NCBI RefSeq assembly: GCF_022711995.1
Contig: NZ_JALAHI010000037.1
Location: 1 to 56,544 of the forward strand
Source of the DNA: Enterococcus sp.
GTDB taxonomy: Bacteria; Bacillota; Bacilli; Lactobacillales; Enterococcaceae
Direction: 5' to 3'
DNA length: 56,544 nt
Made by a program: the position numbers and the translations under genes. Below the pieces are notes generated by a model. It was not told where the DNA came from, did no database searches, and worked only from the letters and a program-made list of their open reading frames with translations. Positions 1-10,114 of the stretch are shown here, piece by piece. How positions within the stretch are numbered: position 1 is the first letter of the stretch; every line of letters begins with the position of its first letter.

Positions 1-187
1 TCTTAACATCGTGTAATATTTTCTTAATAATTATATAGAATCGCTCACCAGAATGCAAGTCTATAAATTTTTAAGATACTGAATTTTCAGAATACTTACA
101 TTAAACTTACATTTTTTTAGGATGGTGCAAAAAAAGCCACATTTTTTTCAATAAACGAATGATTAATAAACAAAATCCGATAAAGAA
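1..187. other. AT-rich intergenic region, no gene seen
   Basis: I see no convincing gene in this left edge. It is AT-rich and has a short direct repeat (ACTTACAT twice around 96-114). A possible open frame at 159-350 on the plus strand lies mostly antisense to acpB and has no ribosome binding site, so I do not call it. Confidence 0.5.
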
Positions 188-215
188 AGAGCTGGGTCAT
201 CTAGGACTCAGCTCT
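174..215 (-). terminator. Terminator of acpB
   Basis: An 11-bp stem (188-198 with 205-215, one G-U pair) with a 6-nt loop lies 10 bases after the acpB stop. On the minus strand it is followed by a T-rich tract. This is the usual form of a Rho-independent terminator. Confidence 0.75.
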
Positions 216-225
216 TGTATCTGTC

Positions 226-468
226 TTAAGCAAGATGGCTTGAAATATAATCAACTGCTCCGCCGACAGTTTCAATCTGTTCGGCATCTTCATCAGAAAT
301 CTCCGTACCAAATTCATCTTCTAATTCTAAGACGAATTCCATCACACTGATTGAATCAGCGTTCAAGTCGTCTTTAATACTCATTGTATCCGTTACTTTA
401 TCTGCATCGATCTCAAAATGATTTGCGATCACTACTGCAACTTTCTTGAATACTTCTTCTCGCGTCAA
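226..468 (-). CDS. acpB: Acyl carrier protein (AcpB type)
   Basis: An 80-residue acidic acyl carrier protein that carries acyl chains on a phosphopantetheine arm in the cytoplasm. The attachment serine is S39 in the motif D38-S39-I40, where most ACPs have DSL. The start is preceded by GGAGGTGAAGGCA. It follows plsX, and in Enterococcus faecalis the plsX-linked ACP is AcpB, which serves incorporation of exogenous fatty acids rather than the main FAS ACP; that role here is inferred from position and similarity. A separate promoter at 518-546 allows transcription independent of plsX. The family call is certain; the AcpB subtype is likely. Confidence 0.9.
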   Translation of the reverse strand: MTREEVFKKVAVVIANHFEIDADKVTDTMSIKDDLNADSISVMEFVLELEDEFGTEISDEDAEQIETVGGAVDYISSHLA

Positions 469-517
469 TTGCCTTCACCTCCACGCGTTCACACAAAACA
501 TAGAATGGCTAACAAAC

Positions 518-546
518 ATTGTACTGCTTACCCACAGATTTGTCCA
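518..546 (-). promoter_or_regulatory. Promoter of acpB
   Basis: On the minus strand TGGACA (541-546), a 17-nt spacer and TACAAT (518-523) form a near-consensus sigma-A promoter in the plsX-acpB gap. acpB can therefore be transcribed without plsX. Confidence 0.6.
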
Positions 547-582
547 GTGTTTTTTTGCATTTTCATTACAATGATTGCAGTC

Positions 583-1599
583 TCATTGCGCTGACTCTTC
601 TTGCTTAGGCGCTTCTTCAAAGTGCGCCACCAATTGGGGCACTACTTCGGCCTGCAACATCGTATGGATTTGTTTGATGGTCGCTGCCACAGCATCTGGA
701 CCCGTCGCTCCATGGGTTTTGATTACGGGTGCTTTCAGACCAAACAAAACAGCCCCTCCGTGTTTGGCATAATCCATCTCGTTTTTCAAATTGCGTAAGG
801 CATCTTTCAATAATAAAGCGCCCAATTTCCCTTTGGTTCCCGAACTCATAATAGACTGTTTCAACAGCGACATCATATTCAATGCAGTGCCTTCAATAGA
901 TTTTAAAACAGCATTTCCAGTAAATCCATCGGTCACTACTACATCTGCCGCCCCATTCAACAGTTCCCGCGCCTCAACGTTTCCAATAAAATGAATCGAT
1001 GGTTCTTCGGTCAACAGTTCAAAGGCTTTTTTGGTCAGCTCGCTGCCTTTGGTTTCTTCGGTACCATTGTTCAACAGCCCTACCCGCGGCTGTTTGATGC
1101 CTCGGACTTTTTGGGCATAAAAGGAACCCAATACGGCATATTGCACTAAATGCTCTGCCTTATTGTCTGCATTGGCGCCTAGATCCAGCATATCGAATCC
1201 AGCTTCTTTTCCTAGAACGGGCATCGTTGACATCAATCCCGGACGTTCGATGCCTTTGATTCGTCCGACAATAAACAGACCAGCAGCTAACAAAGCCCCG
1301 GTATTTCCAGCAGAGAAAATGGCATCGGCCTTTCCTTCTTTGACTGCTTGCGCTGCCAAGACCATTGACGCATTTTTCTTGCGGCGGATCGCTTTTACGG
1401 GTTCATCATCACTGTTGATTTTTTCATCGGTGTGAATGATCGTGAGTTGACTTTCGTCGGTCACATATTTTCTGATTTCATCTTCTTTTCCATATAATAG
1501 AAATTCAATTTCTGGATACTCTTTTTTTGCTAACATGACGCCTTCAACGATTGCTTTTGGTGCATTATCGCCACCCATGGCATCTACGGCAATTCTCAT
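583..1599 (-). CDS. plsX: Phosphate acyltransferase PlsX
   Basis: PlsX interconverts acyl-ACP and acyl-phosphate, giving the acyl donor for PlsY in phosphatidic acid synthesis. The protein starts [16 protein letters not shown], the family N-terminus, and contains the conserved [11 protein letters not shown] and TDGFTGNA segments. I place the start at 1599 (338 residues), because AAGGGAG lies 11 bases upstream; the frame is open to 1641 but that extra part is not family-like. It lies between recG and acpB on the same strand. Together with acpB and the fakA gene further upstream it forms a fatty-acid use group. Confidence 0.93.
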   Translation of the reverse strand: MRIAVDAMGGDNAPKAIVEGVMLAKKEYPEIEFLLYGKEDEIRKYVTDESQLTIIHTDEKINSDDEPVKAIRRKKNASMVLAAQAVKEGKADAIFSAGNTGALLAAGLFIVGRIKGIERPGLMSTMPVLGKEAGFDMLDLGANADNKAEHLVQYAVLGSFYAQKVRGIKQPRVGLLNNGTEETKGSELTKKAFELLTEEPSIHFIGNVEARELLNGAADVVVTDGFTGNAVLKSIEGTALNMMSLLKQSIMSSGTKGKLGALLLKDALRNLKNEMDYAKHGGAVLFGLKAPVIKTHGATGPDAVAATIKQIHTMLQAEVVPQLVAHFEEAPKQEESAQ

Positions 1600-1646
1600 G
1601 ACTTTCGCCACTCCCTTCATTTTTCCAAAATAGTATACCATATTCT

Positions 1647-3677
1647 TTAATCAAAAAATTGATTGTCTTGCTTTTGTGCGGCTAAATAATCCGCTAAGCC
1701 TTGATACTCTGGTAAGACTTGCCATTGAGGTTTCTGCCAGATTTGTGTGGCTTCTACTTGGGCGACTTCAAGAATATGGGCATCAGCGACTAAGTCTGCG
1801 GCAGCAAACTCTGGTAAACCGGATTGACGGTTACCAAAGACTTCCCCCGGTCCCCGTAACTTCAGGTCTTTTTCACTGACAATAAAACCATTGGTGGTTT
1901 CAGTCATGATTTTCATCCGCTCTACCCCGGTTTCATTTTTGGGATTGGCCACCAAAATACAATACGAGGCTTCAGCTCCTCGACCCACACGCCCCCGCAA
2001 CTGGTGCAGCTGAGCTAGTCCGAAACGATCCGCATCAATGATCAGCATGACCGTTGCATTCGGAACATTTACCCCGACTTCAATAACTGTCGTTGATACT
2101 AAGATTTGCAGCTGATTGTCTTTGAATTCTTCCATGATGGCATCTTTATCGGTATTCTTCATTTTGCCGTGGAGAATGCCTACTTGGTAGTCAGGAGCAA
2201 AATGCCCCTGTAGCTGCTCGTAAATCTCCGTGGCATTCTTGACATCTAGCATCTCTGATTCTTCGATCAGCGGACAGATCACATACATTTGGTGTCCTTT
2301 GACTAATTCCTGACGAGCCCAGTCCAACACAGATTCCAATTGAGGCGGACGCACCCAGCGGGTTTCCACCGGAATTCGTCCTGCCGGCATCTCATCGATG
2401 ATCGACACATCCATCTCGCCATAGGCCGTGATGGCTAAGGTTCGTGGAATCGGCGTCGCCGTCATGAACAAGACATCTGGCAGATAGCCCTTTTCCCGTA
2501 AAACCTTCCGCTGATTGACACCAAAGCGATGTTGTTCATCGGTGATGACTAAGCCTAGATGGGCAAAATTGACCCCTTCCTGAATCAAGGCATGAGTTCC
2601 TACGACAATATCGATCTCACCTGCCGCTAATTGTTCCAAGATGACCCGGCGTTCCTTTGCTTTGGTAGAACCTGTCAGCAACGCTGTAGTTACTTCTAAA
2701 GGATCAAAGAGTTGATTCAAGCTTTCCAAGTGCTGTTGCGCCAGAATCTCTGTCGGCACCATCAAGGCCCCTTGAAAGCCAGCTGTCATGGTGGCGTACA
2801 GTGCAATTGCTGCCACGACTGTTTTACCGCTCCCAACATCTCCTTGCAGCAATCGCTGCATGTGTTGCGGACTTTTGAGATCATGGCAGATCTCGTTGGT
2901 GACTCGCTTTTGCGCAGCAGTCAGTTCAAAAGGCAGTGTTTGAGTAAATGCTTTGAGCCGCTGAACATCATAATCAATGGCTAAGCCATTTTTTTCGGAC
3001 TTTTCCGAGTTTTTTAATCCTTGGATCTGCATCTGAAATAAAAAGAATTCCTCAAAAACGATCCGACGCTTCGCTTGATGGCTTTCTTTTGGGTCTTGTG
3101 GAAAGTGCATCGCCCGCATAGCAGTACGGCGGTCCAGCAAACGGTACTTCTCAATTAATGACAGTGGAAGGATCTCCTCGATTTGCTCCCCATACCGTTC
3201 AAAAGCCTGCCGAATCAGGTCCACCAGCACACTTTGCCGGACTGATTTGTTCACATGATAAATAGGGGCAAAGTCTCCGGGCTTCTTACTGCCAAGAATC
3301 TTCATTCCGGATAATGACTTCCGCTTTGCATCCCATTTCCCATAGACGGCGATTTCTTCTGACAATTCAACTTTGTCTTTCAGATAAGGCTGATTAAAAA
3401 AGGAAACATTGAAGACATCATGGTCTTGCATCATGCGAAATTGCAGACGGCTCTTTTTATAGCCAAAGCGATTCAACACAGCAGGCGAAACAACGATGCC
3501 TTTGATCGTGACTTTTTCTTGGTCTTGTATTTCGTTTAACTGACGTTCTTGAATATCTTCGTAGCGAAAGGGGTAGTATCTCAGTAAATCTTCGATCGTC
3601 TGGATGCCAAGTGCTGCGAGATCTTTTGCCCGTTTTTCTCCGACACCAGACAAGACAGTGATTGGTTGATCAAGCAT
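1647..3677 (-). CDS. recG: ATP-dependent DNA helicase RecG
   Basis: RecG remodels stalled replication forks and branch-migrates Holliday junctions. The 676-residue protein has the N-terminal wedge/OB region, then superfamily 2 motifs: Walker A GDVGSGKT at about 279-286, DEQH at about 380-383, TATPIPRT, and QLRGRVGRG near the C terminus. Length is normal for the family. The start at 3677 is preceded by GAGGAGG at 7 bases; an in-frame ATG at 3692 has no such site. The stop lies 47 bases before the plsX start, so the two are probably cotranscribed. Confidence 0.96.
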   Translation of the reverse strand: MLDQPITVLSGVGEKRAKDLAALGIQTIEDLLRYYPFRYEDIQERQLNEIQDQEKVTIKGIVVSPAVLNRFGYKKSRLQFRMMQDHDVFNVSFFNQPYLKDKVELSEEIAVYGKWDAKRKSLSGMKILGSKKPGDFAPIYHVNKSVRQSVLVDLIRQAFERYGEQIEEILPLSLIEKYRLLDRRTAMRAMHFPQDPKESHQAKRRIVFEEFFLFQMQIQGLKNSEKSEKNGLAIDYDVQRLKAFTQTLPFELTAAQKRVTNEICHDLKSPQHMQRLLQGDVGSGKTVVAAIALYATMTAGFQGALMVPTEILAQQHLESLNQLFDPLEVTTALLTGSTKAKERRVILEQLAAGEIDIVVGTHALIQEGVNFAHLGLVITDEQHRFGVNQRKVLREKGYLPDVLFMTATPIPRTLAITAYGEMDVSIIDEMPAGRIPVETRWVRPPQLESVLDWARQELVKGHQMYVICPLIEESEMLDVKNATEIYEQLQGHFAPDYQVGILHGKMKNTDKDAIMEEFKDNQLQILVSTTVIEVGVNVPNATVMLIIDADRFGLAQLHQLRGRVGRGAEASYCILVANPKNETGVERMKIMTETTNGFIVSEKDLKLRGPGEVFGNRQSGLPEFAAADLVADAHILEVAQVEATQIWQKPQWQVLPEYQGLADYLAAQKQDNQFFD

Positions 3678-3794
3678 TGCTTCCCTCCTCAAAAATAGTT
3701 GTGTACCGCTTTTCTTTATTTTACACTTCTCTAGTTCATTTACGAAAGATTAGGAAAGAAGTCGAAAAAAAAGCTGTCTTTCCCTTCTCAATCG

Positions 3795-3838
3795 AAAAAG
3801 AGACGAGACAAAAATCGCCCTGCGACTTTTGCCCCGTC
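3795..3838 (-). terminator. Terminator of fakA
   Basis: A 17-bp arm pair (3802-3818 with 3822-3838, three mismatched or G-U positions) with a 3-nt loop directly follows the fakA stop. On the minus strand it runs into a T5 tract. It separates fakA from recG, which then needs its own promoter or read-through. Confidence 0.8.
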
Positions 3839-3850
3839 TGTCTTCATGTA

Positions 3851-5524
3851 TTATTCAGCCGAGAAAAGATATGGATAAACAGGTTGATCTCCTTGATGGA
3901 TCTCCACTTCGATCTCCGGATGGATTTCTGTCAATGCTGCTTCAATTTTTGCTGCTTCTTTGGCTTTTCCTTCTTCACCAATGATAATCGTGACGATCTC
4001 CGTGTCATCTGAGATCATTTTAGTCAATGTATCCATGGACGCTGAGAAGCGATCGGGTACCGAAACTACGATTTTTCCATCGACCATACCTAAGAAGTCG
4101 CCTTCTGTGATTTCAATCCCATCAATCGATGTATTGCGAATCGCGTGAGTCACTGAGCCGCTGACAACACTTGATAAGACTTCCGTCATCGCTTGTTGAT
4201 TTTCTGCTAATGTTGCTTGTTCATTAAAGGCTAACATCGCTGTCATCCCTTGTGAAATCGTCCGGGTCTCAACAACAGCCACTGGCAATTCTGATACTTC
4301 AGCTGCTTGTTGGGCCGCCATAAAGATATTTTTATTGTTTGGCAAGACGATGACCTGATCGGCATTGACTTCATTGATTGCAGTCACGATATCTTCCGTA
4401 CTTGGATTCATCGTTTGGCCGCCGCTGATCACATAGCTTGCACCTAGGCTGGTAAACAATTTATTTAATCCGTCACCGGCTGCAATCGCTATGATTGCAT
4501 AAGGGGTGCGAGGATGTTTCACTGCAGCAGATGGTTGATCGTGTTCCAGAATTGTTTCGTGTTGAACACGCATATTGTCTACTTTGATTTTGATCAATGA
4601 ACCAAATTTTTGGCCATAGTTCATGACTTCCCCTGGGTGTTCCGTGTGGACGTGAACTTTGATGATTTCATCATCGTTGACGACTAGCAAAGAATCCCCT
4701 AGTTCATTTAAATAATTTCGGAATGTTTCATAATCAAAGGTGCTGTCCACCGTTGGACCTTCACCGATTTTAACCATGATCTCTGTACAATAACCGAATT
4801 TGATATCTTCAGTAGCCATTTGTCCTTGCACACTGCGATGATGTTCAGCATTGACCATTTCATCCATGGCTGCTGGTGTTGGCTCATAGACATCATTGGC
4901 TTGGTATTCTCCAGTCAATGCGTTCAAGAAACCTTCATAAATGAATAATAATCCTTGTCCGCCACTATCGACTACGCCAACTTCCTTTAAGACTGGCAAT
5001 AAATCAGGGGTTTTGGCTAATGAACGTTTTGCCCCATGAACGACTGCTTTCATCACTTCTACACAGTCATCGCTGGTTTGCGCTTTTTTCTCGCCATATT
5101 CTGCCGCGATACGTGCTACTGTCAGAATCGTTCCTTCAACAGGCTTCATAACAGCTTTATAGGCGGTTTCGACCCCATGTGTAAAGGCTTCTGCCAATTC
5201 TGGCGCGGTTAATGTTTCCACCATTGGGATCGCTTTGGCAAACCCACGGAACAATTGAGACAAAATGACGCCTGAGTTTCCTCGTGCGCCCATTAATAGT
5301 CCTTTTGAAAGAGTTGTGGCAAGATCGCCCACTTTTTCTGAAGTGGCATCTGCTACTGCTTTTGCACCGCTTGTCATTGATAAATTCATATTCGTTCCTG
5401 TATCTCCGTCAGGGACTGGAAATACATTCAATGAATTGACAAACTCTGCATTTACTTGTAGACGAGCCGCGCCTGCCTGTACCATCTCTTGAAACTGACC
5501 TGCGCTGATATTCGTTACCTTCAC
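3851..5524 (-). CDS. fakA: Fatty acid kinase catalytic subunit FakA (YloV)
   Basis: A 557-residue protein with an N-terminal DhaL-type nucleotide-binding domain (metal-binding motif PVPDGDTGTN at 36-45, and SGVILSQLFRG further on) and the C-terminal domain of the YloV family. In characterised homologues FakA phosphorylates fatty acids held by FakB (DegV-family) proteins to acyl-phosphate, which PlsX passes to ACP or PlsY uses directly. No fakB is in this window. It follows the Asp23/YloU gene with a 44-base gap and good ribosome binding site, the usual gene pair in Firmicutes. plsX and acpB lie downstream on the same strand beyond recG. Confidence 0.9.
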   Translation of the reverse strand: MKVTNISAGQFQEMVQAGAARLQVNAEFVNSLNVFPVPDGDTGTNMNLSMTSGAKAVADATSEKVGDLATTLSKGLLMGARGNSGVILSQLFRGFAKAIPMVETLTAPELAEAFTHGVETAYKAVMKPVEGTILTVARIAAEYGEKKAQTSDDCVEVMKAVVHGAKRSLAKTPDLLPVLKEVGVVDSGGQGLLFIYEGFLNALTGEYQANDVYEPTPAAMDEMVNAEHHRSVQGQMATEDIKFGYCTEIMVKIGEGPTVDSTFDYETFRNYLNELGDSLLVVNDDEIIKVHVHTEHPGEVMNYGQKFGSLIKIKVDNMRVQHETILEHDQPSAAVKHPRTPYAIIAIAAGDGLNKLFTSLGASYVISGGQTMNPSTEDIVTAINEVNADQVIVLPNNKNIFMAAQQAAEVSELPVAVVETRTISQGMTAMLAFNEQATLAENQQAMTEVLSSVVSGSVTHAIRNTSIDGIEITEGDFLGMVDGKIVVSVPDRFSASMDTLTKMISDDTEIVTIIIGEEGKAKEAAKIEAALTEIHPEIEVEIHQGDQPVYPYLFSAE

Positions 5525-5568
5525 TGATAATCCTCCTTAAAATCATCCGCCACAAACGGATCTCTTGC

Positions 5569-5931
5569 CTAATCTGGCAGTACACGTACACCTTGGACAA
5601 AAACATTTACTGAATTTGCTGAAACGCCTAACATTGTTTCAAGATTGTATTTCACTTTTTCTTGCACATTGCGTGAAACTTCAGAAATTTTTGTGCCATA
5701 GCTAACGATCGTGTAGACATCCACTGCAATACCGTTTTCTTCTTGACGAACAACGACACCGCGAGAATAATTTTCTTTGCGTAAAATTTCATTGATGTTG
5801 TCTTTGATTTGTTTCTTGCTGGCCATGCCTACAATGCCAAACACATCTGTTGCTGCGCCGCCGACAACCGTGGCGATGACCTCGTTACTAATTTCAATAA
5901 TACCTGATGAGGTTTTAATTTTTACAGCCAT
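5569..5931 (-). CDS. yloU: Asp23/Gls24 family protein (YloU)
   Basis: A 120-residue Asp23/Gls24-family protein with the family start VKIKTSSGIIEISNEVIATV and the conserved GVVVRQEENG and VDVYTIVSYG segments. Members are small proteins linked to the cell envelope or to stress; the exact role of the YloU branch is not established. It sits just upstream of fakA, as in most Firmicutes, so the two probably share a transcript from a promoter near 5977-5985. Confidence 0.88.
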   Translation of the reverse strand: MAVKIKTSSGIIEISNEVIATVVGGAATDVFGIVGMASKKQIKDNINEILRKENYSRGVVVRQEENGIAVDVYTIVSYGTKISEVSRNVQEKVKYNLETMLGVSANSVNVFVQGVRVLPD

Positions 5932-5976
5932 AATATAGCCTCCTTAAACGGGATATTCCCATCTTTCTTCTTTCAT

Positions 5977-5985
5977 ATTTTATCA
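5977..5985 (-). promoter_or_regulatory. Extended -10 promoter of yloU-fakA
   Basis: The minus strand reads TATGATAAAAT here, a TGn-extended -10. No good -35 is found at 16-18 bases. It lies 46 bases upstream of the yloU start and faces it. Confidence 0.4.
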
Positions 5986-6111
5986 TAGCTGCTAGTCAAA
6001 TAAAAGGATGTGACTTATGAAAAGGGGCTTAGCATCAGATATTCTTGTATTCTGACCTTGTTTAATTTACAATGTTTGCTGTCAAAAGTCAATCTTTCTT
6101 GAAAATTACCC

Positions 6112-6140
6112 TTGCATTTTCTAACTTTCTATGATAAATT
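6112..6140 (+). promoter_or_regulatory. Promoter of rpmB
   Basis: TTGCAT (6112-6117), a 17-nt spacer and TAAATT (6135-6140) preceded by TGA form an extended -10 promoter facing rpmB, 57 bases before its start. Confidence 0.65.
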
Positions 6141-6197
6141 CAGATGGTATGAGCTGAAATAGCGCTCCAACATCAAGGCAAAGGAGGAAATAACCAC

Positions 6198-6386
6198 ATG
6201 GCTAAAGTTTGTTACTTTACTGGACGTAAAACTACAAGTGGAAACAACCGTTCACACGCAATGAATGCGACGAAACGTACTGTGAAACCTAACTTGCAAA
6301 AAGTTCGCGTTATGATTGACGGAAAACCTAAAAAAGTTTGGGTGTCAACTCGTGCTTTGAAATCTGGAAAAGTTGAGCGCGTATAA
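6198..6386 (+). CDS. rpmB: 50S ribosomal protein L28
   Basis: The 62-residue basic protein begins [16 protein letters not shown] and matches L28 over its full length. The first cysteine is kept but the second zinc-ligand pair of C+ L28 types is not visible, so this is a zinc-free form. It is monocistronic: an own promoter lies upstream and a terminator follows 18 bases after the stop. AAAGGAGG sets the start. It diverges from yloU-fakA, the common arrangement in Firmicutes. Confidence 0.96.
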   Translation: MAKVCYFTGRKTTSGNNRSHAMNATKRTVKPNLQKVRVMIDGKPKKVWVSTRALKSGKVERV

Positions 6387-6404
6387 TCTTAACCACACAT
6401 TTTC

Positions 6405-6430
6405 GGCCGTTCTTATGAGCGGTCTTTTTT
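6405..6430 (+). terminator. Terminator of rpmB
   Basis: An 8-bp stem (6405-6412 with 6417-6424, two G-U pairs), a 4-nt loop and a T6 tract follow the rpmB stop. Confidence 0.8.
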
Positions 6431-6560
6431 GTTGTCTTTTTTCCATCTTTCCTTCTCCCACCTCCTTTATTTTTTCTTTAAACAGCTAGTGAGATTGTTT
6501 TTTTAATTCTTTGAATTATGGTACACTAATAAAAAATTCATAGGGATTAGGTGACTATTC

Positions 6561-9191
6561 TTGGCTACTATCAAATCATTCGTCAAACAACATTGGCCTT
6601 ATATGACCGCCAGTTTTTTACTACCGCTGCTTATTATGGCAGTCATTTATTTAACGATTGGGATTTATCCCGGCAGCAGCCGCAGTGTGTTAGCGAGCGA
6701 TGCTTTTTCGCAATTTTCAAATTTTCATGCTAGTTTTCGGAATGTCTTATTAGGAAAACAAAGCATTTTTTACACGTGGAACGCCTCCTTGGGGCTGAAC
6801 TATCTGGCATTGGTTTCTTACTATTTAGGGGGACTGTTTACACCACTGGTTTTATTCTTTCCAAATCAATTGATGCCCGATGCCCTCTATGTACTGACCC
6901 TTTTGAAAATCGGCAGTGCTGGTTTGGCATTTTGGTTTTATGCAAGTCAAACATTCAAGCTTCAGCGCTGGCACCATGTGACATTAGCTGTCTGCTATGC
7001 CTTGATGTCTTTTATCACGGCTCATTCTGAATTGATCATGTGGCTAGATGCCCTGATCTATTTGCCATTAGTGATTTTAGGGATTGACCGTATCTTGCAG
7101 AAAAGAAAGCCGACTCTTTTATTTGTCAGCTACTTGCTGCTATTCATCTCGAGTTTTTATATGGGATTCATGATCGGTGTGTTCTCTGTCTTGTATTTGC
7201 TGGTACAGTTAGGCCGCAATTGGAAGCAAAACAAGAAAGCGATCATACCTTATGGGATTACTTCCTTATTAGCTGGTGGAGCTTCCATGATCATCATTTT
7301 GCCAGCGGTACTTGATTTGCGCTCAAACGGAGAAGAACTCTCGACCATTACGAAGTTCAAAACCGAAGCCACTGGTGTCTTTGATATCGTAATGAAAAAT
7401 ATGATTGGCGTATATGATACGACCAAATACGGCTCGATCCCTTTTATTTATATCGGCCTCTTGCCCGTCCTATTTTGTATTATATATTTTGTTTCCAAGA
7501 AGATTCCTTTAAAAGATAAACTATTGTATGCTGGACTTTTTGGTGTTTTGATCGCCAGCTTCTATATTGTTCCATTGAATCTATTCTGGCACGGAATGCA
7601 CGCACCCAATATGTTTTTGTTCCGCTATGCCTATTTGTTCTCCTTTTTAGTTATCCTGTTAGCTGGATACGGTTGGGAACAATTGCAGCAAAAAGACCGT
7701 GGGCTTTTTGTGATCGTAGGACTCTCTACGATCGCGCTCTTTGCCCTTTCCTTTGCTTTAGGCGGAAGCTCTTATGAATACGTCTCAACTGCTTCTTTCG
7801 CATTGACGGTCGTCTTCCTCGTTCTTTACTTGCTATCTATTGGTTTTGGTCAGCTTGGAATGTTGAGCAAAAAGAAAGTCGCACTCCTTTTATTGGTTTT
7901 CGTTTGCGGTGAGATGGCGATCAATACCAGTGGGATGGTTCGGGGAATCTTAAATGATTGGAATTACGCTTCTCGAAGTTTATTCACGAATCCTTACCCG
8001 GCGATCAAGCAGTTAGTGGATCAAGCCGATAAAGAAAATGAGACCTTTTTCCGCTTAGAAAATTTGGATCCTGTATCGTCTAACGATAGTATCAATTACG
8101 GTTACAGCGGTGTAAGTATGTTTTCTTCGATCCGTAACCGCAACTCTTCCAGCTACCTAGACAAACTAGGCTTCCGTTCAAGAGGAACCAATCTGAATAT
8201 TCGCTACCCGAATAACACCCTATTGATGGATGCTTTTACTGGGATCAAATACAACATCAGCAAACAGAATTTATCGAAATATGGCTTTGACCGTGTAGGT
8301 GAGGCTGGCGACTATAAACTGTATCAAAATAAAAATGCGCTGCCACTAGGCTTTTTAGCAGATCCCTCTATCAACGAGATCCAGCAGCCAGCCAACGACA
8401 ATCTAACAAGCCAAAAGAATCTGATCAATGGATTGGCAAATATTGAACAAAATTATTTTAGTTTCCACCCTATCACTGTCATTAGCAGCAATAATACAGA
8501 GATCACAGAAAATGGCATGTACACAACTTTCAAAGAACAAGAAGGCAATATTGCCAAAGAAATCACTTGGCAAGTAACCGTACCGGCGCATTCCCAAGCC
8601 TATCTGAGTCTGTATCCGGCAAACTTTGGCGAATTAGAGAGCTCGACCGCAACGATTACTGTCAACGGTGAACAACGCGAAAGTCAAATCGGAATCAATG
8701 GTCAGTATTATGATTTAGGCTACTACGATACAGAGACGACGGTTCAATTTACCGCCAGTTTCTATGGGACTCAGTCGATTTCTTTCCAAAATCCACAAGT
8801 GGTCACATTAGATACCAACGCCTTTCAACGAGCGATTGATGCGATCCAAAAGAAAGACGTTGCTATGACTGTCGGCAAACGAAATGCCCAAGCGGATATC
8901 ACGACGGAGAAAGAACAGCAGCTTATTACGACGATTCCTTATGATAAAGGCTGGTCGGCCAAATTGGATGGCAAGCCTATTGCTATCGATGCCTTTCAGG
9001 ATGCCTTTATCAGTGTGACGATTCCAAGTGGCACCCACCATCTGGAATTGACTTATTTACCCCAAGGCTTTATGATCGGTGTCATCTTGTTCTTCACCTG
9101 TCTGCTCCTCTTTATCTTGTTCCGTTATTTCTATCAAAGAAAAACGGCGACTGGCGCAGCGGACCGATACCAAGACAAGACAAACCGTTGA
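6561..9191 (+). CDS. yfhO: YfhO family polytopic membrane protein
   Basis: An 876-residue protein with a dozen or so membrane segments in residues 1-460, a hydrophilic outer domain (about 470-840), and a last membrane segment near 845-865 followed by a basic tail. The start region (a first membrane segment, then SRSVLASDAFSQF) and overall build match the YfhO family, GT-C-like proteins that in Listeria and Bacillus act with GtcA/CsbB in glycosylation of teichoic acids outside the membrane. The substrate here cannot be told. The start codon is TTG at 6561, with TAGGTGA 6 bases upstream. An extended -10 (TATGGTACACT) lies just before. The gene stands alone between two terminators. Confidence 0.85.
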   Translation: MATIKSFVKQHWPYMTASFLLPLLIMAVIYLTIGIYPGSSRSVLASDAFSQFSNFHASFRNVLLGKQSIFYTWNASLGLNYLALVSYYLGGLFTPLVLFFPNQLMPDALYVLTLLKIGSAGLAFWFYASQTFKLQRWHHVTLAVCYALMSFITAHSELIMWLDALIYLPLVILGIDRILQKRKPTLLFVSYLLLFISSFYMGFMIGVFSVLYLLVQLGRNWKQNKKAIIPYGITSLLAGGASMIIILPAVLDLRSNGEELSTITKFKTEATGVFDIVMKNMIGVYDTTKYGSIPFIYIGLLPVLFCIIYFVSKKIPLKDKLLYAGLFGVLIASFYIVPLNLFWHGMHAPNMFLFRYAYLFSFLVILLAGYGWEQLQQKDRGLFVIVGLSTIALFALSFALGGSSYEYVSTASFALTVVFLVLYLLSIGFGQLGMLSKKKVALLLLVFVCGEMAINTSGMVRGILNDWNYASRSLFTNPYPAIKQLVDQADKENETFFRLENLDPVSSNDSINYGYSGVSMFSSIRNRNSSSYLDKLGFRSRGTNLNIRYPNNTLLMDAFTGIKYNISKQNLSKYGFDRVGEAGDYKLYQNKNALPLGFLADPSINEIQQPANDNLTSQKNLINGLANIEQNYFSFHPITVISSNNTEITENGMYTTFKEQEGNIAKEITWQVTVPAHSQAYLSLYPANFGELESSTATITVNGEQRESQIGINGQYYDLGYYDTETTVQFTASFYGTQSISFQNPQVVTLDTNAFQRAIDAIQKKDVAMTVGKRNAQADITTEKEQQLITTIPYDKGWSAKLDGKPIAIDAFQDAFISVTIPSGTHHLELTYLPQGFMIGVILFFTCLLLFILFRYFYQRKTATGAADRYQDKTNR

Positions 9192-9243
9192 ACCACTTAT
9201 TGCCCTCACAAAATGAGTAAGTAGTAAAAGGAAACAACTAGTA

Positions 9244-9297
9244 AAAGAAGCGCCTCCCAGACCTCGATTTGAATCAAGGACTGGGGGGCGCTTCTTT
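9244..9297. terminator. Bidirectional terminator between yfhO and truA
   Basis: A 17-bp stem (9244-9260 with 9281-9297, one mismatch) and a 20-nt loop sit between the convergent genes yfhO and truA. Both ends have A or T tracts, so it can stop transcription in both directions. Confidence 0.85.
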
Positions 9298-9302
9298 GTT
9301 GC

Positions 9303-10046
9303 TTATTCATAATTGACTTGAACTAGATACAGTCCTTCTGGATGAGCCGTCGGTCCAGCCGCATTGCGGTCTTTTTGCGCGATAATGGCAGGGATACAGT
9401 CGGCAGGCATTCGTCCATTACCAATCTTTAACAAGGTCCCTACGATAATGCGAATCATCTTGTACAAGAAGCCATCGCCGCGAAAAGTAAAAAGCAGCTC
9501 ATCGCCAGCCTCGTTGACTTCCATAGTGGCTTGATGAATCGTCCGGACTTTGTCTTCCACAGAACTGCCAGTGGCACAAAAACTGGTAAAATCATGGGTG
9601 CCTAATAAATCCGGCAGTGCCTGTTGAATCTTTGCAAGATCCAACGGATACGGATAATAGCTGGCATAGTATCTGCGAAAAGGACTACGGGGTTTGCCGA
9701 TATCGACACGAAATTGGTAGGTCTTCTCCCGCACAAGATAGCGGGCATGAAAGTTTGCATCCACGATCTCTACCTGTTTCACAGCAATATCTTCCGGCGT
9801 TTGTGTATCAAGCCCAAAACGCATTTTTTCCAGTGGACGTTCGTCAAAATCAAAATGGATCACTTGTCCTAAAGCATGAACGCCGGCATCGGTCCGTCCG
9901 GAACCGTGAATTTGGATTGCCTGACCGTTGTTCATCCGCGTCAATGTTTTTTCAATTTCTTCTTGTACTGTGCGTCCATTGGGTTGTCGCTGAAACCCTT
10001 GGAAATTGGTGCCGTCATAGGCAATGGTCGCTTTGTAACGTACCAT
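9303..10046 (-). CDS. truA: tRNA pseudouridine synthase TruA
   Basis: TruA makes pseudouridine at positions 38-40 of tRNA anticodon stems. The catalytic aspartate is D53 in [11 protein letters not shown], and the family segments [12 protein letters not shown] and [12 protein letters not shown] are present. With the start at 10046 the protein is 247 residues; AGGTGA lies 4 bases upstream, while the in-frame ATG at 10064 lacks a site. It follows ecfT but a terminator lies between, only about 25 bases from its start, so expression probably depends on read-through or on a promoter that I cannot see. Confidence 0.95.
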   Translation of the reverse strand: MVRYKATIAYDGTNFQGFQRQPNGRTVQEEIEKTLTRMNNGQAIQIHGSGRTDAGVHALGQVIHFDFDERPLEKMRFGLDTQTPEDIAVKQVEIVDANFHARYLVREKTYQFRVDIGKPRSPFRRYYASYYPYPLDLAKIQQALPDLLGTHDFTSFCATGSSVEDKVRTIHQATMEVNEAGDELLFTFRGDGFLYKMIRIIVGTLLKIGNGRMPADCIPAIIAQKDRNAAGPTAHPEGLYLVQVNYE

Positions 10047-10070
10047 CTTTTCACCTGCTTTCATTTTCTC

Positions 10071-10107
10071 AAAAAAATCTGAGGAGTCGATTGCACACTC
10101 CCCAGAT
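10071..10107 (-). terminator. Terminator between ecfT and truA
   Basis: An 11-bp stem (10077-10087 with 10097-10107, one mismatch), a 9-nt loop and, on the minus strand, a T7 tract lie just after the ecfT stop and just before the truA ribosome binding site. Confidence 0.75.
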
Positions 10108-10114
10108 CCTCATT

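Noticed and set aside
159-350. Plus-strand open frame opposite acpB
   Set aside because: It lies mostly antisense to a certain gene and has no ribosome binding site or family-like sequence.
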